Assembly (NCBI GenBank): GCA_038327685.1
Contig: JBBQLH010000010.1
Coordinates: 1 to 61,488, forward strand
DNA: 61,488 bases
Direction: 5' to 3'
From: DASQFQ01 sp038327685
Lineage (GTDB): Bacteria > Actinomycetota > Thermoleophilia > Solirubrobacterales > Solirubrobacteraceae
Shown here: positions 25,691-35,568 of the stretch, piece after piece
How the letters are laid out: each line of letters opens with the position of its first letter
Position numbering within the stretch: the first letter of the stretch is position 1
The notes under the pieces: model-generated
Seen by the model: the letters and a program-made list of their open reading frames with translations, nothing else
Databases searched by the model: none
Told to the model about the DNA's origin: nothing
Made by a program: the position numbers and the translations under genes

Positions 25691-27766
25691 CTAGAACGCG
25701 GTCGACAGCGCGAGCGGATAGACCGCATCGCCGCCTCGCCCGCGCAGCTGGCCGCCGACCATCGCGAGCGTCCAGCCGCTGAAGCGGATGTCGTCGACCA
25801 GCAGGCAGGGTCCGGGAGGCCGATTGCCCGTGACCTTGAACTGGCCGCGCACGTTGGCGACCTGTTGCTGGGAGTTGGCCATCTCGCGCTGCGGCGGCGC
25901 GTCGCCGACCCGCTCGAGCACCGGCGCGTAGGGCAGCCCGAGGCGCTCCGCCAGCCGTTGTGCGAAATCCGGCACGAGCTCGCCGCTGCGCCGCGACGGG
26001 ACGGCCGTTACCCACGCGACCGGCGCGCCCCAGCTGCGCACCGCCTCGGCCGCCGCCTCGACGAGCTCGTCGGCGAAGCGGCCGCTGCGGCGGCCCTCGC
26101 GGACGAGCGGATCCCAGCCGCCGTCGCCGAGCCGGGCGAGCGCGCGGCCCTCCTCGGGACGGACGTCCTCGGGGATCTTGCGCATCGCGCCCTGCGGGTC
26201 CGGCGCCATCTTCTTGACCTCGAGGACCAAGGGGCGCGAGCGCAGATGCAGCGACGCCTCACGCACCAGCGCCGGGTCGAGCGGCCCGTCGTAGCGCGGA
26301 CCGGCGCAGACCGAGCAGCGACCGCAGTCCTCGGGCGCCGGGTCGTCGAGCTCCTCCTGCAGGGCGCGCATCAGGCAGCGGCCGTCGGCGCCGAGCTGCG
26401 CCATCGCCGCCTGCTCGCGCCGGCGCAGGGCGGTGATGCGCTCGTAGCGCTCGGCGTCGTACGCCCACGTCGCGCCGGCGCGGGCGAGCCAGCGCGAGCC
26501 GTCGCGCTCCACGGCGCCCTCGACGTCGAGCACCTTGAGCATCGCCTCGACTCGGCTCTTGCCGAGGTTGACCTGGCCCATCAGCTCCTGGGTCGAGGCG
26601 CCGTCACCGCCGACCGCCTCGAGGTGCTCGAGCACACGGTCGACCACCTCGCGCCGCGGGAAGGCCTGCTCGATGAAGAAGTCCTGGATCCGCCGGTCCT
26701 CGGCGCCCCGCAGGAGCACGACCTCGGCGCGCGCGATGCCACGGCCCGCGCGGCCGACCTGCTGGTAGTAGGCGATCACGGAGCCAGGCGCCTGGTAGTG
26801 CACGACGAACCCGAGGTCGGGCTTGTCGTAGCCCATCCCGAGGGCACTCGTGGCGACCACGGCCTTGAGGTCGTTGCGCAGCAGCCGGTCCTCGACCGCG
26901 ATGCGGCGATCCGTCGCGCTGTCGCCGCTGTAGGCCTCGGCGGCGACCCCGTGGCCGTTCAGCCAGTCCGCGACCAGATCGGCGTCACGCTTGGTGAGCG
27001 TGTAGACGATCCCCGAGCCCGGCAGCTCCGGCAGGTGACTCGCGAGCCAGGCGAGCCGGTCGGCCTGGCCGGGCAGGTCGACGACCTCGAAGCGCAGGCT
27101 CGAGCGCCCGAGCGGACCGCGATAGGTGCGCAGCTCTGAGGCGCGGCCGACGCTCAGTTGCTCCTCGACGTCGGCGACGACGCGGTCGTTGGCGGTCGCC
27201 GTCGTGCACAGGACGGGCACGCCCTCGGGCAGCCGCTCGAGCATCTCGGCGATCCGCCGGTAGTCGGGGCGGAAGTCGTGCCCCCAGTCGGAGATGCAGT
27301 GCGCCTCGTCGACCACCAGCAGCCCGACCCGCTCGGCGAACAAAGGCAGCATCGCGGAGCGGAACTGCAGGTTGTTCAGCCGCTCCGGGCTGATCAGCAG
27401 GACGTCGACGGCGTCGGCCTCGAGCAGCTCGCGGACCTCGCTCCAGGCGTCGCGGTTGGTCGAGTTGACGGTGTGCGCGCGGATCCCGATCCGCTCGGCG
27501 GCGGCGATCTGGTTACGCATCAGCGCCAGCAGCGGCGAGACGATCAGCGTCGGTCCCGCCCCCGCCTCCCGCAGCAGCGCAGTCGCGAGGAAGTAGACCG
27601 CGGACTTGCCCCACCCCGTGCGCTGGACGCAGAGCACGCGCGCGCGGTCGGCGACGAGGTCGCGCACCGCCTCGAGCTGGTGCTCGCGGAAGCGCGCGTC
27701 CTCTCCCGCGAGCTCGCGGAGCAGTTCGGCGGCGCGGTCGTCGATGGCGGCGGCGGTGGTCGTCAT
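25691..27766 (-). CDS. RecQ-family helicase fused to a phosphoribosyltransferase-like domain
   Basis: This 691-aa protein starts at ATG 27766 (MTTTAAAIDDRAAELLREL). The helicase core (about 15-340) has QRTGWGKSAVYF (Walker A, with GWGKS in place of GxGKS), VVDEAHCISDWGHDFRP (DEAH plus the RecQ aromatic loop), TATAND, and motifs V/VI (ATSALGMGYDKPD, QQVGRAGRG). A RecQ zinc cluster follows (CGRCSVCAGP, with an upstream Cys). Residues about 560-691 look like a PRTase: VAWVTAVPSRRSG, then the PRPP-loop-like LLVDDIRFSGWTL. The pairing suggests helicase action tied to a nucleotide ligand or nucleoside salvage. Whether the PRTase is catalytic cannot be told. Confidence 0.9.
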   Translation of the reverse strand: MTTTAAAIDDRAAELLRELAGEDARFREHQLEAVRDLVADRARVLCVQRTGWGKSAVYFLATALLREAGAGPTLIVSPLLALMRNQIAAAERIGIRAHTVNSTNRDAWSEVRELLEADAVDVLLISPERLNNLQFRSAMLPLFAERVGLLVVDEAHCISDWGHDFRPDYRRIAEMLERLPEGVPVLCTTATANDRVVADVEEQLSVGRASELRTYRGPLGRSSLRFEVVDLPGQADRLAWLASHLPELPGSGIVYTLTKRDADLVADWLNGHGVAAEAYSGDSATDRRIAVEDRLLRNDLKAVVATSALGMGYDKPDLGFVVHYQAPGSVIAYYQQVGRAGRGIARAEVVLLRGAEDRRIQDFFIEQAFPRREVVDRVLEHLEAVGGDGASTQELMGQVNLGKSRVEAMLKVLDVEGAVERDGSRWLARAGATWAYDAERYERITALRRREQAAMAQLGADGRCLMRALQEELDDPAPEDCGRCSVCAGPRYDGPLDPALVREASLHLRSRPLVLEVKKMAPDPQGAMRKIPEDVRPEEGRALARLGDGGWDPLVREGRRSGRFADELVEAAAEAVRSWGAPVAWVTAVPSRRSGELVPDFAQRLAERLGLPYAPVLERVGDAPPQREMANSQQQVANVRGQFKVTGNRPPGPCLLVDDIRFSGWTLAMVGGQLRGRGGDAVYPLALSTAF

Positions 27767-27829
27767 TGCCCACGACGGTAGGACATCGACCGGTCCCGAC
27801 CGCCGAACCGGCCCATATGGTGCACTTTC

Positions 27830-28111
27830 GTGACAGAGGCGGCACATGCCTACGTCTATCTCCTGCAGTGCGGTGACGGGACGCTCTACTGCGGCTGGAC
27901 GGTCGACGTCGAGAAGCGCCTCGCCGCCCACGCCACGGGGCGCGCGAGCCGCTACACCTCGCGCCGGCTCCCGGTCGAGCTCGCCGCCGCGTGGGAGATG
28001 GAGAGCGCGAGCGCCGCGCGGCGGATGGAATGGCGCGTCAAGCAGCTCTCGCGGACGCAGAAGCTCGCGCTCGTCGGCGGCGCGGCGCTGCCGGCGGTGA
28101 AGCCGGCGTAG
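27830..28111 (+). CDS. GIY-YIG domain nuclease-like protein
   Basis: This 93-aa single-domain protein of the UPF0213/YhbQ type starts at GTG 27830. It has Tyr pair AYVYLLQCGDGTLYCGWT (the GIY-YIG equivalent), Arg in DVEKRLAAHATGRASRYT, and Glu in the ARRMEWRVKQLS helix. YhbQ-type proteins are thought to process DNA intermediates. It is divergent from the recQ-like gene, with 63 bases between starts. Confidence 0.9.
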   Translation: MTEAAHAYVYLLQCGDGTLYCGWTVDVEKRLAAHATGRASRYTSRRLPVELAAAWEMESASAARRMEWRVKQLSRTQKLALVGGAALPAVKPA

Positions 28112-28250
28112 CTCGGCTCATGCTCGACGGCGTCGTGGACCTCGACCTGCCGATTGGAGGGCACGGACGGGCTCGTCAGACGCCCACGAGCGTAACTGCC
28201 TGCTCAGACGACTCTCCGCGCGACCCTCCAACGTTTGGGAAGGTTTGAGC

Positions 28251-28466
28251 ATGGACGTCACACGCGGACCGCTGGAGCAGGAGATCGACGAGCTGTTCAC
28301 CCGAAGGCTCCACGGCCATCCGAGCATCCTCGCGCTCACCACCGGCGAGGTGAGGGGTGACGTTCCCGACATCGTCGGTAAGACCATCGAAGCGCTCTCG
28401 CTCGTGGCCCGCACCGGACGGGAGGCCCTGCTGCGGATCGCGCGCCGCGTCGACGGCCTCGGCTGA
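28251..28466 (+). CDS. Small unknown protein
   Basis: The 71-aa frame from ATG 28251 has GGAAGG eight bases upstream. It reads MDVTRGPLEQEIDELFTRRL and contains predicted helices (IVGKTIEALSLVARTGREAL). No family is recognised. It is convergent with nagA, whose stop lies seven bases away. Confidence 0.55.
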   Translation: MDVTRGPLEQEIDELFTRRLHGHPSILALTTGEVRGDVPDIVGKTIEALSLVARTGREALLRIARRVDGLG

Positions 28467-28473
28467 GGGAGCA

Positions 28474-29577
28474 CTAGCCCGCGTGGAGCTCGTGGCCGTC
28501 GACGAAGGTTGCGCGCACCTCGAGACGATCATCGAGTACCACGATGTCGGCTGGGCCGCCGGGTGCGAGCACGCCGAGATTCGGGCGCGCGAGCATGCGG
28601 GCAGGCGAACGAGTGGCGGCGTGCAGCGCGTCGACTTCGGAGGCGCCGAGGGTCACGAGGTTGCGCACGGCGGCGTCCATGGTGAGCACGCTGCCTGCGA
28701 GGGTGCCGTCAGCCAGGGTGGCGGTCATGCCCTCGACCTCGACGTCGCGCGATCCGAGCCGGTAACGGCCGTCGCCGAGGCCGGCGGCGGCCATTGCGTC
28801 GGTCACCAGGCAGAATCGCTCGCGCGCGGTCAGGAACGCGGCATAAGCGACCTCGGGCGCGAGATGGACGCCGTCGACGATCGCCTGCACCGTCACCTGC
28901 GGCTTGACGAGTGCAACGCCGCCGAGCCCGGGATCGCGGTGTGCGTAGCGGCGGTGGGCGTTGTGCAGGTGGGTGATCGCACGCGCGCCCGCGTCGAATG
29001 CCGCGTGCGCGAGGTCGGCGTCGGCATCGGAATGTCCGCAGGAGACGACGATCCCGCGCGCGACCAGCGCCTCGATCAGCGCCAGCGAACCCGCGAGCTC
29101 GGGCGCCAGGGTGACGAGCGCGATCGCTCCCGCGCGTTCGAGTCGCTCGATCAGCCCCGGGCTGGGTGTCTGTAGATATCGGGGGTCGTGCGCGCCGGCC
29201 CAGCGCGGCGACAGGAACGGCCCCTCGAGGTGCACGCCGAGGACGCGGGGCCCCGGCCGGGCGACGTCGCGGGCGGCGGTGGCCGCGGCGATCGCGCGGT
29301 CGTATGCGTCGTCGGGTGAGCTGATGAAGGTGGGCAGGTATGCCGTCACGCCGGTGGCCGCGAGCGCCGCGCCGGCGGTGCGGTAATCGGGCGGCTCGGC
29401 CGCGAGGAAGTCGACGCCGCCGAACCCGTTGACCTGCAGGTCGACGAACCCGGGGGCGGCCAGGCCGCTCGCACCGGCGGGCACGACGCCGACGGCGGCG
29501 ACCCGACCCTCCTCGACGCGCACGTCGCCGCGGACGAGGACGTCGCCGACGAGGGCGTGGCGGACTCCGAGCAACAC
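28474..29577 (-). CDS. nagA: N-acetylglucosamine-6-phosphate deacetylase
   Basis: This 367-aa amidohydrolase removes acetate from GlcNAc-6-phosphate to give glucosamine-6-phosphate. Metal ligands are visible: Glu in GVHLEGPFLSPRWAGAH, His in SCGHSDAD, His in ITHLHNAHRRYAHRDPG and the catalytic Asp in LVTDAMAAAG. The usual HxH near the N-terminus is FVDLQVNGFGG, as expected for NagA. GTG 29577 has GAGG six bases upstream. It closes a leftward amino-sugar operon after gntR. Confidence 0.94.
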   Translation of the reverse strand: MLLGVRHALVGDVLVRGDVRVEEGRVAAVGVVPAGASGLAAPGFVDLQVNGFGGVDFLAAEPPDYRTAGAALAATGVTAYLPTFISSPDDAYDRAIAAATAARDVARPGPRVLGVHLEGPFLSPRWAGAHDPRYLQTPSPGLIERLERAGAIALVTLAPELAGSLALIEALVARGIVVSCGHSDADADLAHAAFDAGARAITHLHNAHRRYAHRDPGLGGVALVKPQVTVQAIVDGVHLAPEVAYAAFLTARERFCLVTDAMAAAGLGDGRYRLGSRDVEVEGMTATLADGTLAGSVLTMDAAVRNLVTLGASEVDALHAATRSPARMLARPNLGVLAPGGPADIVVLDDRLEVRATFVDGHELHAG

Positions 29578-29614
29578 GACGCGCCTCAGATCTCGCTGGC
29601 CACGTGCAGGCCGG

Positions 29615-30394
29615 TCACGTGCCACCTCCGTGGTCGGCCGCGCCGGCCTGACGCGCCTGCTGGATCTCGAGCTCGTAGCGATCACCGCGGTACAGCGAGC
29701 GCGCGCACTCGATCACGCGCCCGCTGGGTCGCCGGGCGGTGCGCCGGAACAGGAACGCGGGCTGGCCCTCGGCGGCGTGGAGCATGGCGGCTTCCTCGGC
29801 CGAGAGGGCGACCGCGCTCACGCGCTGGCTGGCGGTGCCGAGGTTCACGCCGTAGCGCTCGCGCAACAGCGCGTACAGCGACCCGCCGTCCAGGCGGGCG
29901 CGCTCGAGGCCCGGAAAGTCCTCGCTCGGCAGGTGCGACCACTCGAGCGCGATCGCGACCTCGTCGGCCGTGCGCACGCGGTGGATCAGGACGACGGGCG
30001 TCCCCGGCGGGCGCTCCAGCCCGGCGGCGAGCACAGCATCGGCGCTCACGAGCCGCTGCGCCAGCACGCGTGCGCCGGGGACCATCCCGCGCGCGAGGAT
30101 GTCCTCGCTGAATCCCTTCAGCGCGTCGGCGTAGACGATCCGCGGCTCGGCCACGAACGTCCCGCGGCCCTGGATGCGGTAGACCGCGCGCTCGGCGACG
30201 AGCCGGTCCAGCACCTTGCGCACGGTCATGCGCGCGACGCCGTAGCGGTCGGCCAGCATGCGCTCGGACGGCAGCATCGCCCCGGCCCCGAGCTCGGCGA
30301 TCAGCTGCTCGAGCAACTGGCTGAGCTGCTCGCCCTTCGGGCGCGGACCGACGAGTCGCCGCGGCAGCGCCGCCACGTCGGGTTGACCGCTCAC
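29615..30394 (-). CDS. GntR/HutC-family regulator, DasR/NagR-like
   Basis: This 259-aa regulator has an N-terminal winged helix (LPSERMLADRYGVARMTVRK, then GRGTFVAEPRI). Its C-terminal UTRA ligand domain (VLAAGLERPPGTPVVLIHRV, SLYALLRERYGVNLG) resembles DasR/NagR, which sense amino-sugar phosphates. It is encoded between nanE and nagA, GTGA-coupled to nanE. Two palindromes close to the dre consensus lie at 32103 and 32180, so it most likely represses this locus until GlcN-6P or GlcNAc-6P accumulates. Confidence 0.9.
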   Translation of the reverse strand: MSGQPDVAALPRRLVGPRPKGEQLSQLLEQLIAELGAGAMLPSERMLADRYGVARMTVRKVLDRLVAERAVYRIQGRGTFVAEPRIVYADALKGFSEDILARGMVPGARVLAQRLVSADAVLAAGLERPPGTPVVLIHRVRTADEVAIALEWSHLPSEDFPGLERARLDGGSLYALLRERYGVNLGTASQRVSAVALSAEEAAMLHAAEGQPAFLFRRTARRPSGRVIECARSLYRGDRYELEIQQARQAGAADHGGGT

Positions 30395-31095
30395 GCGCCG
30401 TCTCCGACCAGGCCACCGGCTGCGATCGGCGTTCGCGCCGCGAAGCGCTGCGTCAGGGCAACAGGATTGGTGATGGCCGTGCCGACGACCACCGCGAACG
30501 CGCCTGCGGCGAAGGCGGTGCGCACCTGCTCGGGCGACGCGTAGCGGCCCTCGGCGAGGACGGGGCAGTCCAGGCGCGCGGCCAGGGCCGCCACCAACTC
30601 GAGGTCGGGGCCCGCGGGCGGGGGGTCAGGCCCGGTGTAGCCCGACAGGGTCGTGGCCACGGCGGCGGCGCCCGCCGCGCGCGCTTGCAGACCCGCCTCC
30701 AGCGTGTCGACATCGGCGAGCACGGGCACGCCCAGCTCGCGGTTGAGGCGCCGGATGAAGGCATCGGCCGAGGCGCCGTCCTGACGCGGGCGCAGGGTCG
30801 CGTCGACCGCGAGGACCACGGCGCCCGCCGCCACGACCTCGCGCGCGCTCTCGAACGTCGGCGTGATGTAGACGTCGGTGCTCGGAAGCGTGAGCTTGCG
30901 CAGGCCGATCACCGGGAGCCCTACCGCGCGGGTGATCGCCTCGATGTCAGCCGGGCCCTCGGCGCGGATGCCGCGCGCGCCGCCTGCCATGGCGGCCTGC
31001 GCCATGGCCGCCATGTGGGCGGGCGCGCGCAGTGGGCTGCCCGGCGGCGCCTGACAGGAGACGATCAGCGCGTCGCGCAGAGGCTCCAGGCTCAT
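30391..31095 (-). CDS. nanE: N-acylglucosamine-6-phosphate 2-epimerase (NanE)
   Basis: This 234-aa TIM-barrel enzyme interconverts ManNAc-6P and GlcNAc-6P. Family motifs are LIVSCQAPPGSPLRAP, GGARGIRAEGPADIEAI (with catalytic Lys in GLRKLTLP), the YITPTFESAREVV segment, LADVDTLEAGLQA, and the phosphate site FAVVVGTAITNP. The start overlaps the kinase stop (ATGA) and its stop overlaps gntR. With NagA it feeds ManNAc or sialic-acid-derived sugars into glucosamine-6P. Confidence 0.93.
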   Translation of the reverse strand: MSLEPLRDALIVSCQAPPGSPLRAPAHMAAMAQAAMAGGARGIRAEGPADIEAITRAVGLPVIGLRKLTLPSTDVYITPTFESAREVVAAGAVVLAVDATLRPRQDGASADAFIRRLNRELGVPVLADVDTLEAGLQARAAGAAAVATTLSGYTGPDPPPAGPDLELVAALAARLDCPVLAEGRYASPEQVRTAFAAGAFAVVVGTAITNPVALTQRFAARTPIAAGGLVGDGA

Positions 31096-32087
31096 CGGCG
31101 CGCGGCGGCCCCCGACGCCCAGATACGTCCGGGGAAGATCCGCCCCGCCTCGGGCGCGACCAGGAGCCGCGCACCGGCCAGCGACGGCCCGGCCGGCGCG
31201 ACGACGCGCAGGCGCGGGGCCCACTCGGTGAGCCGCCGGACAAAAGGCGTGCGCAGCAGGTCCTCGGCCGCGAACAGGCCGCCGGACCAGGAAACATCCG
31301 CGGGCGCGCCGGCGCCGAACGTCCGCTCGGCCGCAGTCGCCACGGTGGTGGCCAGCTCGCCGGCCGCCGCCGCCCAGATCGCGCGCGCCGCCTCGTCGCC
31401 GGCGTGTGCCGCGTCGGCGACCGCATGGGCGAAGGCGGCCACGCGGCGCACCGGCTCCTCGCAGCCGTAGACCGCCGCGGGCAGCTCGTCCAAGCGCCCG
31501 AACGCGGCCTCCGCGCGCGCCCGCAGCGCATCGGAGCCCCCTCGTCCGTCGACCGCGCGCAGCGCGCTGGCCAGGCCCGCCCGCCCGATCGCGAAGCCGC
31601 TGCCCGCGTCGCCGAGCAGGTGGCCCCAGCCGTCGACGAACGCCACGGCGCCGTGCCCGTCGGCAGCGAGCGCCACAGTGCCGGTCCCCGCGGCGACGAC
31701 GACACCCGGGCGCAGGCCGAGCGCGCCGAGATATGAGGTGACCGCATCGCTCGCGATGACGACGTGCGCGGCGCCGAGGCGGCGGGCGAGCTCGGCGGCA
31801 AGGCGCTCCAGGTCCGGCATGGTGTCGGCGAAGCCCGAAAGCCCGAGGCAGACGACGCCGACGCCGGCGGGGGCGCCCGCCCGCTGGGCGGCGGCGTGGA
31901 TCGCCGCCGCCGCGTGCTCGACGCCTCCCGGTGAGTGCAGGTGGCGCACGCCGGGCCCCTGCCCGGTCGGGCCGGTCAGGCCGGCGTCCACGACGGACGC
32001 GCGCGTTGCCGTCTGGCCTGCGTCGACGGCCAGCGTCGCCGCCCCGACCGACGACGGCTGCGGGCGCTCGTGTAGCTCGTGCTCCAC
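31092..32087 (-). CDS. BadF/BcrA-type ATPase, probable N-acetylhexosamine kinase
   Basis: This 331-aa ASKHA-fold kinase has phosphate-1 loop LAVDAGQTATRASVVD, a connect/phosphate-2 segment GVVVAAGTGTVALA, and WGHLLGDAGSGFAIGRAGL, the signature of the eukaryotic-type GlcNAc-kinase branch of BcrAD proteins. The adenosine site is SWSGGLF. GTG 32087 is chosen; it lies 15 bases downstream of the dre-like operator. As first gene before nanE and nagA it probably phosphorylates ManNAc or GlcNAc imported by the divergent ABC system. Confidence 0.88.
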   Translation of the reverse strand: MEHELHERPQPSSVGAATLAVDAGQTATRASVVDAGLTGPTGQGPGVRHLHSPGGVEHAAAAIHAAAQRAGAPAGVGVVCLGLSGFADTMPDLERLAAELARRLGAAHVVIASDAVTSYLGALGLRPGVVVAAGTGTVALAADGHGAVAFVDGWGHLLGDAGSGFAIGRAGLASALRAVDGRGGSDALRARAEAAFGRLDELPAAVYGCEEPVRRVAAFAHAVADAAHAGDEAARAIWAAAAGELATTVATAAERTFGAGAPADVSWSGGLFAAEDLLRTPFVRRLTEWAPRLRVVAPAGPSLAGARLLVAPEAGRIFPGRIWASGAAARR

Positions 32088-32102
32088 GGGAACGATCGTA
32101 AC

Positions 32103-32114
32103 TGGTCTAGACCA
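32103..32114. promoter_or_regulatory. dre-like operator for the kinase-nanE-gntR-nagA operon
   Basis: TGGTCTAGACCA is a perfect 12-bp palindrome, extended as ACTGGTCTAGACCACA. It matches the DasR-responsive element known from Streptomyces (ACTGGTCTAGACCA core). It lies 15 bases upstream of the kinase start, an ideal position for repression by the GntR protein encoded in the same operon. Confidence 0.85.
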
Positions 32115-32179
32115 CACAGGCAACAACGGTGGTCGAACGAGGTCGACGGCGTGACGCGAGTCAGATTTCCGGGCTTGCC

Positions 32180-32191
32180 TGGTCTATACCA
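32180..32191. promoter_or_regulatory. Second dre-like operator, for the ABC transporter operon
   Basis: TGGTCTATACCA differs from the first site by one base and keeps dyad symmetry apart from the centre. It lies 79 bases upstream of the substrate-binding protein gene, likely over its promoter. Both arms of the divergent locus would thus answer to the same regulator. Confidence 0.8.
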
Positions 32192-32270
32192 GTCGTGCTA
32201 GCTTTCTGCGGCTGCCGGGTGCCCCGGGTCCGGCGGCACAAGACGAGCGAGCCGGGCATGAGGAGAGGGA

Positions 32271-33374
32271 ATGCCAACCTCGATCACGCGCACGGGCGCA
32301 GCTGCCGTGCTCGCCGCGGCGCTCGCGCTGGGCGCGGCCGCGTGCGGCGGCGACGACGGCGGAGGAGGCGGCGGCGGCGGCGCGAAGGGCGCCAAGATCG
32401 CGCTGCTGCTGCCGGAGTCCAAGACCACCCGCTACGAGCAGCAGGACCGTCCGAACTTCGAGCGCCGCGTCAAGGAGCTGTGCGCGAGCTGCAAGGTGAT
32501 CTACGGCAATGCCGAGCAGGACCCGGCCAAGCAGCAGCAGCAGGCCGAGCAGGCGATCACCAATGGTGCCAAGGCGATCGTCATCAGCGCCGTCGACGTC
32601 AAGTCCGCGGCGAGCATCGTCACGCGCGCCAAGCAGTCCAAGATCCCGGTGATCAGCTACGGTCGGCTGGTCTCCGACGCCGACCTCGACTACTACGTCT
32701 CGATCGACCCATACAAGGTCGGCCAGCAGCAGGGCAAGGCGCTGCTCGACGCGCTCAAGGGCGCCGGCAAGACCTCCCCGTCGGTCGCGATGATCGACGG
32801 CGCGCCGACCGACAGCAACGCCGCGCCCTACAAGAAGGGCGCGCACAGCGTCCTCGACCCCGCCGGCGTCAAGGTCGTCAAGGAGTTCGACACGCCCGAC
32901 TGGAGCCCCGACAAGGCCCAGCGCGAGATGGAGCAGACCATCACCAGCGCCGGCAAGAACGGCTTCGACGGCGTCTACGTCGCCAACGACGGCATGGCCG
33001 GCGGCGCGATCGCCGCGCTCAAGGGCGCCGGCATCGACCCCGCCAGCCGGTTCGTCACCGGCCAGGACGCCGAGGTCGCCGGCGTCCAGCGGATCCTCGC
33101 GGGGGAGCAGCTGATGACCGTCTATCAGCCGATCACGAAGATCGCCGAGACCTCCGCCGAGCTGGCCGTGCCGCTGGCCCAGGGCAAGAAGCCGCCCGCC
33201 ATCGCCAAGCAGCGCGTCAACAACGGCATGAAGGACGTCCCGTCCGTGCTGCTCCCCACCATCGCGATCACCAAGAACAACATCGACGTCCTGATCAAGG
33301 ACGGCTTCCTCAAGCCCGCCCAAATCTGCACGAGCAAGTACGCGAAGGCGTGCACCGACGCGGGTATCAAGTGA
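32271..33374 (+). CDS. Sugar ABC transporter substrate-binding lipoprotein
   Basis: This 367-aa periplasmic-binding-protein homologue of the XylF/RbsB type has a lipoprotein signal ending in lipobox LGAAAC, followed by a Gly-rich tether. The fold markers are IALLLPESKTTRYEQQDRPN, AIVISAVDVKSAASIV and GVYVANDGMAGGAIAALKG. AGGAGAGGG precedes ATG 32271. It should capture an amino sugar outside the membrane for the ATPase and permease encoded next. Confidence 0.93.
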   Translation: MPTSITRTGAAAVLAAALALGAAACGGDDGGGGGGGGAKGAKIALLLPESKTTRYEQQDRPNFERRVKELCASCKVIYGNAEQDPAKQQQQAEQAITNGAKAIVISAVDVKSAASIVTRAKQSKIPVISYGRLVSDADLDYYVSIDPYKVGQQQGKALLDALKGAGKTSPSVAMIDGAPTDSNAAPYKKGAHSVLDPAGVKVVKEFDTPDWSPDKAQREMEQTITSAGKNGFDGVYVANDGMAGGAIAALKGAGIDPASRFVTGQDAEVAGVQRILAGEQLMTVYQPITKIAETSAELAVPLAQGKKPPAIAKQRVNNGMKDVPSVLLPTIAITKNNIDVLIKDGFLKPAQICTSKYAKACTDAGIK

Positions 33375-33378
33375 CGGG

Positions 33379-34202
<824 letters not shown>

Positions 34203-34206
<4 letters not shown>

Positions 34207-35456
34207 GCGCGACCGCTCCCGGGGCGCCCGCCCCCGACCCGACCGACGCCGTCCCGGGCGGCCCCGGCGCGGGCCTGGCCGCCGAGCGCGTAAGCCTGCG
34301 CGACGCCGCGCGGCGACTCGCCGAAGGTGATCTGGGCTCGCTGCGCGTGGTGCTCGTGCTCGTCGTCATCTGGACGATCTTCACGATCGCCAACGACCGC
34401 TTCCTCACCGCGGTCAACCTCACCAACCTCGCGCTCCAGATCGCCGCCGTCGGCACGATCTCGGTCGGTGTCGTGCTCGTGCTGCTGCTGGGCGAGATCG
34501 ACCTCTCCGTCGGCGCCGTCAGCGGCCTCGCCGCCGCCGTCACCGCGACCCTCTCGGTCAAGTCGGGCTGGGGCGCGTGGCCCGCGATCCTCGCGGGTCT
34601 CGCCGTCGGCGCCGCGATCGGCCTGCTGCAGGGCACCCTGGCGACGAGGCTCGGGATCCCCTCGTTCGTCGTCACCCTGGCGGGCCTGCTCGGGTGGCAG
34701 GGCGCGCTGCTGGCCGTGCTGGGCAGCGAAGGCACGGTCAACATCAGCGATCCCGGCATCACCAAGCTGGCCGGGACCTTCTTCTCCGATGTCGTCGGCT
34801 GGCTGGTGGCGGCCGTGTGCATCGCGGCCATCGCGCTCTCGACCCTCGGCCGCCGCCGCCGGCGCCTCGCCGCTGGACTCGAGGTAGAGCCCGTGGCAGC
34901 GGTCGCGCTGCGCGTCGGCGCCGCCGCCGCCGGCATCCTCGCGGCCGTGGCGATCGTCAACGCCGACCGCGGCCTGCCGCTGGCGCTGGTCATCCTCGTC
35001 GGCCTGGTCGTGCTCGTTCAGGGACTCATCACCCGAACCACATACGGTAAGCACGTGTTCGCCGTCGGCGGCAACGCCGAAGCGGCACGGCGCGCGGGGA
35101 TCAACGTCGCGCGCGTGCGCACCATCGTGTTCGTGCTCACCTCGACGCTGGCCGCGTTCGGCGGCATCCTCGCCGCCTCCCGGCTGCTCGCCGTCAACCA
35201 GTCCTCCGGCTCAGGCGACCTGCTCCTGCTCGCCATCGCCGGCCCGGTGATCGCGGGCGTCAGCCTGTTCGGCGGGCGCGGCTCGGTCTGGGGCGCGCTG
35301 CTCGGCGCACTGGTCATCGGCTCGATCTCCAACGGAATGGACCTGCTGGCGCTCGAGTCCTCGGTGAAGTTCATGGTCACCGGCGGTGTCCTCCTGGCCG
35401 CCGTCGCACTCGACGCGATCGGCCGCCAGCGCCGCCAAGCGCACGGCCGGCTGTGA
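34203..35456 (+). CDS. Sugar ABC transporter permease (XylH/RbsC type)
   Basis: This 417-aa inner-membrane protein has about ten hydrophobic segments (for example LRVVLVLVVIWTIFTI and LLLLAIAGPVIAGVSLFGG). The family signature GEIDLSVGAVSGLAAAV is near the N-terminus, and GINVARVRTIVFVLTSTLAAFGG is the coupling region. GTG 34203 overlaps the ATPase stop. It completes the dre-controlled importer. Confidence 0.94.
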
Positions 35457-35491
35457 GCGGGAGATACCGGCGGCGGCCTCCAGGGCGCCAG

Positions 35492-35539
35492 AGCCACGCC
35501 CCGGGCTGGATTCGAACCAGCCACCTGCGGATTAGAAGT
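35492..35539 (-). repeat. tRNA-Arg 3'-half copy: attachment-site remnant
   Basis: These 48 bases match the 3' half and flank of tRNA-Arg(TCT) at 41574-41621 at 44 positions, in the same orientation. Homology ends at the anticodon loop. The two central T-stem differences compensate each other, so the stem still pairs; the copy therefore came from a different tRNA-Arg gene, not from decay. The geometry, with 3'-half copy left and intact tRNA right, equals that of the tRNA-His element. Confidence 0.7.
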
Positions 35540-35568
35540 GCTTCCCAGCCGGCCCTCCTCACGTAGGA

